Assembly (NCBI GenBank): GCA_017549745.1
Contig: JAFYUA010000301.1
Coordinates: 1 to 6,117, forward strand
Direction: 5' to 3'
Source of the DNA: Clostridia bacterium
GTDB taxonomy: Bacteria > Bacillota > Clostridia > UMGS1810
DNA length: 6,117 nt
This document shows positions 1 through 5,400 of this stretch, piece by piece (position 1 is the first letter of the stretch; every line of letters begins with the position of its first letter). The notes below the pieces were generated by a model. That model was not told the DNA's origin. It made no database searches and worked only from the letters and a program-made list of their open reading frames with translations. The position numbers and the translations under genes were made by a program.

Positions 1-1380
1 ACTGCCGACGCAAGCACCCTTATTCTTGCGGCAACCGACGGCAGAGAAGCCACCTGCAGGGGACTCACTCAAACCGAGCTTGCCAATCTGATGATTGAGC
101 TTGGCGCCCACAAGGCAATCAACCTCGACGGCGGCGGCTCCACCACCTTTGCCATGAAAGAAGCCGACGGCTCCTATAGTGTGAAGAACAAGGTGTCATC
201 GGAGCGAAAGGTGTCCACCTCGATTGGCGTGTTCTCCGCTGGCTTTGTGGGTGACAAAGCATCAAGAGGCGAGCTGAGCGCTTCGCAAAATGTGATTCTG
301 AAAGGTGACAGCGTGAGATTTGACGCTGTGTTTTATGACCAATATGAAAATGTGTTTGCCCACAATGCATCAGCTACCGAGATGTATGACCAAAACGGCG
401 CACCTGTGCCCTTTGAGGGCTACTCGCCCCCACCTGGCAAGCACACAATATATGCAAAGCTCGGTGATGCGCTTGCATCGTGCGAGGTAGAGGTGATTGA
501 CTCGCTATTTGCCATTGAGGCAAGCGCGGACACCTTGAGCCTCGAAACAGGCAAATCGGCTCAGCTCATCGTGTATGGCTATGGCAACGACGGTCAGCGC
601 ACCACCATAAACCCAGCGCTTGTCGATTGGATATCGAGCTCTGATGAGGTGAGCGTGAGCAAAGGAAAGCTCACTTCCAAATCGGGCGGCGGCGCCATTG
701 TCACAGTGCGATATGGTGATGTGATGGATTTTGTGAATGTGAACAAGGCAAAATCTGAGCTCAAAGCGCCCGTGTCGGTGTATGGCACCGACAATCTGTA
801 TGGCAAGCTTGCAAGCGGCAAAAAGGTAGCAGTCAGCGGCAATGTGCCCTCTGGCGCGACACTTCTCAACCGCTGGTTTTCGCTAAACAGGCTCTCCACC
901 ATAGCACAATATGACAAAGCCTTTGTCACTGCGAGCTACTATGCCGATTCGCTCCCCGAAAACGCGCGCAAAGCCAATGCCTACAGTGCCACCCAAGTGG
1001 AAAACACCCTCTTTGTGACGCTCAACACAAGCAAAGGCTATGTTCAAAGCGGCACCGACTGGGGCAATCTGGGAGTTGCGCTGTCGGGCTCGTGCCCAAA
1101 CATCGTGATAACGGCAGAGCTTGCTCCCGACCAGATGGGCGCATATGACAAAGATATGCTAAAATCCATGATGGAGCAGGCTGCAAAGCTTGGCAAGCGG
1201 ATATTCTATGTGAGCTCGGGCGAAACCTCGGGTATGAAGCCAGAGGGCGGTGTGCGCTACATCACCTGCGGCAATGTGGCAGATTACAAAACCACCAACA
1301 TGACATCAAACGCCAAAACCTGCACATATGTGGTGTTCACGGTGAGTGGCGATGATATACGATTTGAATTTATGGATTAA
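1..1380 (+). CDS. Phosphodiester glycosidase (NAGPA/DUF2233) family multidomain surface protein, 3' part
   Basis: The frame is open from base 1, so the start lies outside the window; 459 residues are visible before TAA at 1378-1380. Residues 1-80 are the end of a phosphodiester glycosidase domain: ATDGREATCRGLTQTELANL is followed by the hallmark NLDGGGSTTF (residues 41-50) and the closing KVSTSIGVFS. Family members remove a sugar from a phosphodiester (the animal enzyme uncovers mannose-6-phosphate); many bacterial ones are exported and act on the envelope or environmental glycans. Residues about 82-165 form a beta-rich Ig-like segment. Residues about 168-246 resemble a Big_2 domain (WISSSDEVSVSKGKLTSKSG). 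Residues about 258-459 are alpha/beta; LFVTLNTSKG, ELAPDQM, RIFYVSSGETSG and GVRYITCGN recall a calcineurin-like phosphoesterase fold, but I see no DxH, GDxxD or GNHE metal motifs, so this domain may be degenerate. Export is inferred; the N-terminus is not visible. The glycosidase call is firm, the C-terminal call is tentative. Confidence 0.85.
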   Translation, partial: TADASTLILAATDGREATCRGLTQTELANLMIELGAHKAINLDGGGSTTFAMKEADGSYSVKNKVSSERKVSTSIGVFSAGFVGDKASRGELSASQNVILKGDSVRFDAVFYDQYENVFAHNASATEMYDQNGAPVPFEGYSPPPGKHTIYAKLGDALASCEVEVIDSLFAIEASADTLSLETGKSAQLIVYGYGNDGQRTTINPALVDWISSSDEVSVSKGKLTSKSGGGAIVTVRYGDVMDFVNVNKAKSELKAPVSVYGTDNLYGKLASGKKVAVSGNVPSGATLLNRWFSLNRLSTIAQYDKAFVTASYYADSLPENARKANAYSATQVENTLFVTLNTSKGYVQSGTDWGNLGVALSGSCPNIVITAELAPDQMGAYDKDMLKSMMEQAAKLGKRIFYVSSGETSGMKPEGGVRYITCGNVADYKTTNMTSNAKTCTYVVFTVSGDDIRFEFMD

Positions 1381-1393
1381 TTTCCAAAAGTAG

Positions 1394-1422
1394 TTGACAA
1401 AACATATTTTATTCTATATAAT
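1394..1422 (+). promoter_or_regulatory. Perfect-consensus sigma-A promoter for an antisense RNA
   Basis: The -35 box TTGACA (1394-1399) and -10 box TATAAT (1417-1422) both match the consensus exactly and are separated by the optimal 17 bases. The predicted start is near 1429. The promoter begins 14 bases after the stop of the upstream glycosidase gene. No plausible plus-strand ORF follows, so its product should be a non-coding RNA. Such strength is typical of promoters for antitoxin RNAs, which must outnumber their target mRNA. Confidence 0.8.
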
Positions 1423-1436
1423 AAATAATAGAAAAA

Positions 1437-1459
1437 GGCAGTCCGTTGAACGGCTCGCC
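1437..1459 (-). terminator. Second, weaker hairpin terminator for the peptide mRNA; also a pairing site for its 5' end
   Basis: Read on the minus strand, GGC(1459-1457) and CCG pair with CGG and GCC around loop TTCAA, with a mismatched middle, followed by TTTTTC (1436-1431). If the hairpin at 1475-1513 is read through, the peptide mRNA would end here, at about 240 nt. On the plus strand the same bases form the first stem-loop of the antisense RNA. Confidence 0.45.
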
Positions 1460-1474
1460 AATATTATGAACTAA

Positions 1475-1513
1475 AAATTAGTCGCAAACATTGGGAGTGT
1501 GGGCGACTAATTT
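1475..1513 (-). terminator. Shared hairpin, terminator of the peptide mRNA and 3' stem of the antisense RNA
   Basis: An 11-bp perfect stem (1475-1485 AAATTAGTCGC with 1503-1513) encloses a 17-base loop. On the minus strand the stem is followed by TTTTTAG, a usable Rho-independent terminator; on the plus strand it is followed by GCTTTTA, a weaker one. The stop codon of the 24-residue peptide lies inside the stem. A terminator shared by convergent toxin and antitoxin transcripts is typical of the fst/RNAII type of locus. Confidence 0.6.
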
Positions 1514-1581
1514 GCTTTTATATCGAAAACTATCCAAAAGATAATTGTAAAAACCAATATTCTTAACAATATTTTTCTCAT
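1507..1581 (-). CDS. 24-residue hydrophobic peptide, candidate type I toxin
   Basis: ATG at 1581-1579 to TAG at 1509-1507. The peptide starts MRKILLRILV, continues with an uncharged FTIIFWIVF stretch and ends DIKAN. A basic N-terminus, one membrane-spanning stretch of about 15 to 18 residues and a short polar tail are the general form of type I toxins such as Ibs and Fst, which depolarise the membrane; I recognise no specific family. The start is supported by AAAGGGGGTG (1599-1590), which can pair with all ten bases of the 16S anti-Shine-Dalgarno sequence UUUCCUCCAC with one G-U wobble; the gap to ATG is slightly long. A strong promoter precedes it and a terminator hairpin overlaps its stop. 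The longer ORF in another frame (1681-1478) starts within the -10 box and has no ribosome binding site, so it is not preferred. Translation and toxicity are inferred. Confidence 0.55.
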   Translation of the reverse strand: MRKILLRILVFTIIFWIVFDIKAN

Positions 1582-1673
1582 GCAGCAAACACCCCCTTTC
1601 CATTATGTATGGGGTTTGGGGCGAGCCGTCCACGGAATGTTCATTCCCGAACTGCCTGTCAGATTTCTCTGAC
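1582..1673 (-). promoter_or_regulatory. Structured 5' leader of the peptide mRNA, with its Shine-Dalgarno in a stem
   Basis: The RNA is predicted to begin at 1673, exactly where a hairpin GTCAGAGAAATCTGAC (1673-1658) with a GAAA tetraloop starts; such a 5' cap hairpin protects mRNA from decay. Next come a GGC...GCC-bounded fold containing GGAAT/ATTCC (1645-1632), then CAAACCCC (1618-1611), which pairs with GGG-T-GTTTG (1594-1586) and hides most of the ribosome binding site. Translation would be low unless this stem opens. Compact, self-inhibited leaders are known in type I toxin mRNAs. No named riboswitch is recognised. Confidence 0.55.
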
Positions 1674-1679
1674 AAATCC

Positions 1680-1708
1680 ATTATACAACATCTTTTTTGT
1701 TATTTCAA
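1680..1708 (-). promoter_or_regulatory. Sigma-A promoter of the 24-residue peptide mRNA
   Basis: On the minus strand, TTGAAA (1708-1703) and TATAAT (1685-1680) are separated by 17 bases. The predicted start is the G at 1673, the first base of the 5' hairpin. The promoter lies just downstream of the terminator of the preceding 66-residue gene, so the peptide has its own transcript. Confidence 0.75.
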
Positions 1709-1742
1709 CATTTTTTACAAAAACACTACTTCAATTATGCTG

Positions 1743-1791
1743 AAACAAAACCGTTAAATGCTGATTAATTCAGAATTTAGCGGTTTTGTTT
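1743..1791 (-). terminator. Bidirectional terminator after the 66-residue gene
   Basis: A 17-bp stem (1743-1759 with 1775-1791, one T-G wobble) extends through an inner CTGA/TCAG stem (1761-1764 with 1770-1773). On the minus strand it ends ACGGTTTTGTTTCAG and terminates the 66-residue gene, whose TAA stop (1792-1790) overlaps the stem. On the plus strand it ends GCGGTTTTGTTTAG and would stop any transcript passing the antisense RNA. Confidence 0.8.
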
Positions 1792-1990
1792 AGTTTTCAG
1801 ACAAATATTTTCGCACGAGAGATTCTACGGCTTTATTTAGCGGTGAAATGTGATTTTGAATTATGGGTCCCCATTCCTCCGACGGAACGCCGTATAGTTC
1901 AAGCTCTTTGAGGACTATTTCAAGAACATCTTTAGTCCTTAGTGTTTCAATTGTTCTTGGTCTGGGCACAGGTAAATCGCGGTAATACAT
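1790..1990 (-). CDS. Small 66-residue protein of unknown function
   Basis: ATG at 1990-1988 is chosen because GGAGG (2002-1998) sits 7 bases upstream; the frame stays open further upstream, to a TTG at 2131, but that would read through the terminator hairpin with no ribosome site. The product starts MYYRDLPVPRPRTIETLRTK, followed by a likely helical, acidic stretch DVLEIVLKELELYGVPSEEW and a C-terminal helix KAVESLVRKYL. There are no cysteines, membrane segment or signal peptide, so it should be a small soluble cytoplasmic protein. I do not recognise a family. It has its own promoter, a long attenuator-type leader and its own terminator, so it is a single-gene unit under conditional control. 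Its neighbours give no direct functional clue. That it is a real gene is well supported by the signals; its function is unknown. Confidence 0.7.
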   Translation of the reverse strand: MYYRDLPVPRPRTIETLRTKDVLEIVLKELELYGVPSEEWGPIIQNHISPLNKAVESLVRKYLSEN

Positions 1991-2237
1991 AGCTTTTCCT
2001 CCAAATAAAAAGTGTGCGTGCCACTCAAGCAACGCACACCGAAAAATGCATTGCTTCAATGGGTGCGAACCAAATCTCTTCTCATATAAAGGAAAGTATC
2101 CCAATAATATAAGCGAACGATAAAGAAGCAAGCATTTTTACCGAAAAGCAAAAACGATCACTTATATTTTATGGGATAATTAAGTTTTGATAATTGTAAA
2201 ATAATTCCTTTCATGATATATGAAGAGTTAGTTCGCA
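1991..2237 (-). promoter_or_regulatory. Long attenuator-type leader RNA of the 66-residue gene
   Basis: About 247 nt separate the predicted start (near 2237) from ATG at 1990. AAAAATGCTTGCTTC (2139-2125) pairs with GAAGC...TTTTT (2057-2042) in a 15-bp stem with one bulge. AAGCAA (2056-2051) in that stem can instead pair with TTGCTT (2032-2027) in the terminator, and CATTG/CAATG (2061-2049) makes a third option, so alternative folds exist. The 5' GCGAAC (2236-2231) is complementary to GTTCGC at two sites (2118-2113 and 2070-2065). Two very short ORFs occur, 18 codons (2214-2158) and 17 codons (2135-2082), neither with a good ribosome site. A small palindrome TTCAT-N5-ATGAA (2210-2224) lies near the start. 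I cannot match it to a named riboswitch or T-box. Confidence 0.55.
2003..2039 (-). terminator. Leader (attenuator) terminator ahead of the 66-residue gene
   Basis: On the minus strand GTGTGCG (2039-2033) and TGC (2031-2029) pair with GCA (2021-2019) and CGCACAC (2018-2012) around a 7-base loop with one bulged base, followed by TTTTTATTT (2011-2003). This is a textbook Rho-independent terminator, yet it ends one base or less before the GGAGG of the next gene, so it must act as a regulated stop rather than a gene end. Confidence 0.75.
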
Positions 2238-2243
2238 AATAAT

Positions 2244-2272
2244 ATTATATCATCAAAAATAAATATTTGCAA
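2244..2272 (-). promoter_or_regulatory. Sigma-A promoter (extended -10) of the 66-residue gene
   Basis: On the minus strand, TTGCAA (2272-2267) and TATAAT (2249-2244) are 17 bases apart, and TGA directly before TATAAT gives an extended -10. The predicted start is near 2237. Confidence 0.7.
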
Positions 2273-2298
2273 TATCAAATTATATATTATTGTGCGAG

Positions 2299-2355
2299 TT
2301 GCTCAAACCCGAAGTTTGTTTTGATTAGCGGAGCAAGGCAAACTTTGGGCTAATC
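2299..2355. repeat. Interleaved complementary segments in the spacer after polC
   Basis: Three complementary pairs occur in crossed order: TTGCTC (2299-2304) with GAGCAA (2331-2336), CCCGAAGTTTG (2308-2318) with CAAACTTTGGG (2339-2349, one mismatch), and GATTAGC (2323-2329) with GCTAATC (2349-2355). Every pair crosses the others, so an RNA could form them only as alternatives or as pseudoknots. No ORF or promoter accompanies them. The role is unknown; remains of older terminators or a structured RNA are both possible. Confidence 0.4.
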
Positions 2356-2365
2356 CCCAACAAAT

Positions 2366-2398
2366 AAAAAACCGCTAAACTATTGTTTGGCGGTTTTT
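2366..2398 (-). terminator. Rho-independent terminator of polC
   Basis: AAAAACCGCTAAAC (2367-2380) pairs with GTTTGGCGGTTTTT (2385-2398) around loop TATT: 14 bp with one T-G wobble, A-rich on one side and U-rich on the other, so usable in both directions. It begins 13 bases beyond the polC stop on the minus strand. Confidence 0.85.
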
Positions 2399-2410
2399 CT
2401 ATTGCTATTT

Positions 2411-5400
2411 TCAGAAAAATGTCACCTGACTGCTTTCGGGCAGGTCTGCAAGCACGCCTGCATCTCTGAGCACCTGTATAACTGTTTTGGTGACCTTGGA
2501 GCGCTGCTGCAGGTCCTCTATTGAGAAGAACTGCTCTTCATTTCGCGCTTCCACAATCGCCCTGGCGGCATTGTCGCCGAGGTTGGGCAGAGCGTTGAGA
2601 GGCGGGAGCAGGGCGCCGTCTTTGGGAATGAACTTCACAGCGTCGGACTCTTTGAGGTCAACGGGCAAAAAGCGAATGCCCCTTGCATACATTTCGTTGC
2701 AAAGCTCCATGATGGTGATGACTCTCTTTTCCTTGTCGCTTATTTCGTTTTCCTTTGACTCTAAGATGCGCTTGTTTTCGAGCAGCTTTTCTTTGCCGCC
2801 GCCCATGAGCAAATAGTCAAAGTCATCGGCGCGCACTGTGAAATATGCGGCATAAAACTCAAGCGGGCGATGCACCTTGCAGTATGCAATGCGGTATGCC
2901 ATGGTGACATATGCCACGGCATGCGCTTTGGGGAACATATATTTTATCTTTTTGCACGAGCCGATGTACCAGTCGGGCACCTTGTGCTCGCGCATCAGGC
3001 TTTCCATCTCTTCGGTGAGACCCTTGCCCTTTCGCACACTTTCCATGATTTTGAAGGCTTTTTCGTTGGGCACGCTATGGGCATTGATGAGATATGTCAT
3101 GATGTCATCACGCGTACATATTGCCTGACTAAGTGTGACTGTGCCTGCTCTGATGAGGTCCTGAGCGTTGTTGAGCCACACATCGGTGCCGTGAGAAAGA
3201 CCCGATATCTGCACAAGCTCAGAGAATGTGGTGGGCTTTGTGTCCAGAAGCATCTGGCGCACAAACTTGGTGCCAAATTCGGGGATTGCAAAGGTGCCGA
3301 CCTCTGATTCTATATCTTCAGGTGTCACGCCGAGGGCGTCGGTCTTGCTAAACAGGCTCATGGTGAGCGGATCGCCCATGGGTATCTTGGTGAGGTCAAG
3401 ACCTGTGAGGTCCTCGAGCATTCTGATGACCGTGGGGTCGTCGTGGCCGAGAATATCGAGCTTGAGTAGGTTCTGGTCGATGGAGTGATAGTCAAAGTGC
3501 AGAGTGATGATGTCACTTTTCACATCATCGGCAGGGTGCTGAATGGGCGAGAACTCGTGCACATCGCGCTCGGTGGGCACAACGATGATGCCGCCTGGGT
3601 GCTGACCTGTGGTTCGCTTCACGCCCGTGCAGCCGCGCACAAGCCTCTCGGCATTGGCAGCTGTGAGGGGTATGCCCCTTTCCTCATAATATTTCTTGAC
3701 ATATCCGTAGGCGGTCTTGTCGGCAATGGTGCCAACTGTGCCCGCTTTGAACACATGGTCCTCGCCAAAAAGCTCGCCAACATATTTGTGGGCAATGTGC
3801 TGATATTCGCCCGAGAAGTTGAGGTCGATATCAGGCTCTTTGTTGCCCGAAAATCCGAGGAAGGTCTGGAAAGGAATGTCCTGACCGTCGGCTTTCATGT
3901 CGGCTCCGCAGTTGGGGCACTTCATGGGCGGGAGGTCATAGCCTGAGCCCTTGCCCTTGGGAGTTTCAAAATCACATAGCTTGCACTCGGGGCACACATA
4001 GTGTGCGGCAAGAGAATTAACCTCGGTGATGCCCGAGAGGAACGCCACAAATGACGAGCCTACCGAGCCTCGTGAGCCAACGAGATAACCGTCGGAAAGG
4101 GATTTTGCCACGAGCTTCTGGGCAATGATATAGAGCACGGAATAGCCGTTGTCGATGATGGAGTTTAGCTCTGTCTCTATGCGCTCGCGCACAAGGTCTG
4201 GCATGTTTTCGCCATAGATGCTGTGCGCTTTGTCATAGGTGAGCTTGCGCAGGAGTTCATCGGAGCCTTCGATGACGGGGGGCGCCTTGTCGGGCGGAAC
4301 GGGGTTGATTTTGTCGGTGAGCTCGGCAATGGCGTTGGTGTTGGTCACCACCACCTCATATGCAAGCTCCTCGCCAAGGTATTCAAATTCCTTTAGCATT
4401 TCGTCGGTTGTTCTGAAATACAGAGGCGGCTGACTGTCGGCATCATCATAGCCCTGGCCTGCCTGAAGTATACGGCGGAAAACCTCGTCTTCGGGGTTCA
4501 TGAAGTGCACATCACAGGTTGCCACAGTGAGCTTGTCATATTTCTTGCCAAGCTCTACGATGAAGCGGTTTATGTATTTTAAGTCTTCCTCACTTGCCAA
4601 GGTCTGATTTCTGAGCAAAAAGCCGTTGTTGCCAAGCGGCTGAATTTCGAGATAGTCATAAAAGCTCACGATTTCTTCAAGCCTTGCATAGTCGGGGTTG
4701 TAGGGATTTTTGAGGATTTCGCGGTAAAGCTCGCCCGCCTCGCATGCAGAGCCGAGAATGAGCCCCTCGCGCTTTTGTACCAAAAGGCTGCGGGGCACAA
4801 TGGGGCGCTTGTAAAAATGCTTGAGGCACGATGCCGACACAAGCTCATAGAGGTTGCGAAGCCCCACGAGGTTTTTGGCAAGAATGATGCAGTGATAATA
4901 TTTGAGAGTTTTGTCATACACAATGGGCTCTTTATCGTCCACAAGATAGCACTCCATGCCATATATGACCTTGAGGTCGCTTTTTTCGGCGGCGTGCATA
5001 GCTTCGGGGAATGACTGCACATTGCCGTGGTCGGTGATGGCAATAGCCTTGTGACCCCACTTGATTGCCTGCTTCACAAGCACCTTGGCATCGGTCATGG
5101 CGTCCATCTGGCTCATCTTGGTGTGCAGGTGCAGCTCCACTCGCTTTTCGGGGGCGTTATCCTTGCGCTGAGGCATAGAGTCGGTGCCAATGTGGCGCAC
5201 GCTGATGATGGTCTCGCGGCTATAGCTGTCATATTCCATCTTGCCCTTTACCTTAACGCACACTCCGTCTTTTACACTCGCTTTCACCTTGTCATATTGC
5301 TTTTGGTTGAGAAAGCATTTGGCACTGTATGCCGCCTTGGTGTCGGCAATTGAGAATGTGAAAATGAAGCCTGGCTTGCCTGTTTTTTTGCTTGTAAATT

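Larger units (their letters stand above)
1429..1520 (+). ncRNA. Candidate type I antitoxin RNA (antisense to the 24-residue peptide mRNA)
   Basis: The predicted RNA of about 90 nt starts near 1429 and ends after the hairpin at 1475-1513, at GCTTTTA. It has two stem-loops: a 5' one at 1437-1459 (GGC/GCC and CCG/CGG arms) and a 3' one with an 11-bp stem. The second has an inner ACA/TGT stem, leaving apical loop TTGGGAG, which contains UUGG, a match to the YUNR U-turn motif used for fast antisense pairing. From about 1471 to 1520 the RNA is fully complementary to the last four codons, stop and 3' UTR of the peptide mRNA. The layout matches convergent type I pairs such as fst/RNAII and txpA/RatA. 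The 3' end is uncertain because the U-run is interrupted; read-through could extend to 1791. The transcript is predicted from promoter and structure only. Confidence 0.55.
1436..1657. repeat. Imperfect inverted repeat bounding the peptide/antisense RNA locus
   Basis: AGGCAGT (1436-1442) is the exact complement of ACTGCCT (1651-1657), and ACGGCTCGCC (1450-1459) is the exact complement of GGCGAGCCGT (1620-1629). The right copy carries an extra GGAAT/ATTCC hairpin. The arms are correctly nested, so in a long minus-strand RNA the two ends would pair through 7 plus 10 bp. Each arm is also self-complementary. The repeat may be a regulatory 5'-3' pairing element or the ends of a small mobile element; no flanking target duplication or transposase is visible. 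Confidence 0.6.

Noticed and set aside
119..929. Minus-strand ORFs opposite the glycosidase gene
   Set aside because: Arginine- and serine-rich shadow translations with no start signals; the plus-strand frame has clear domains.
1436..1657. MITE or IS200/IS605-type remnant
   Set aside because: The inverted ends and hairpins invite this, but there is no transposase piece or target duplication, and convergent promoters plus a peptide gene explain the structure better. It is not excluded.
1580..1672. About 30-codon plus-strand ORF (starts MQQTPPFHYV)
   Set aside because: No ribosome binding site, and it lies beyond the hairpin that should end the plus-strand RNA; it is the complement of the peptide mRNA leader.
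1478..1681. 67-codon minus-strand ORF over the peptide locus
   Set aside because: Its ATG overlaps the -10 box, it has no ribosome site, and it runs through the leader hairpins. The 24-codon frame has a near-perfect Shine-Dalgarno and a typical hydrophobic product.
1991..2131. N-terminal extension of the 66-residue protein from TTG at 2131
   Set aside because: It would translate through the leader stem and terminator, with no ribosome site, while ATG at 1990 has GGAGG at ideal spacing.
1381..2410. tRNA, rRNA, CRISPR, tmRNA, 6S or RNase P RNA in the intergenic region
   Set aside because: No cloverleaf, no repeat-spacer array, and none of the conserved cores of these RNAs were seen on either strand.
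3485..3946. Long plus-strand ORFs antisense to polC, such as this 153-codon one
   Set aside because: Products are low-complexity reverse readings of conserved polC codons, with no ribosome sites, and polC is intact on the other strand.
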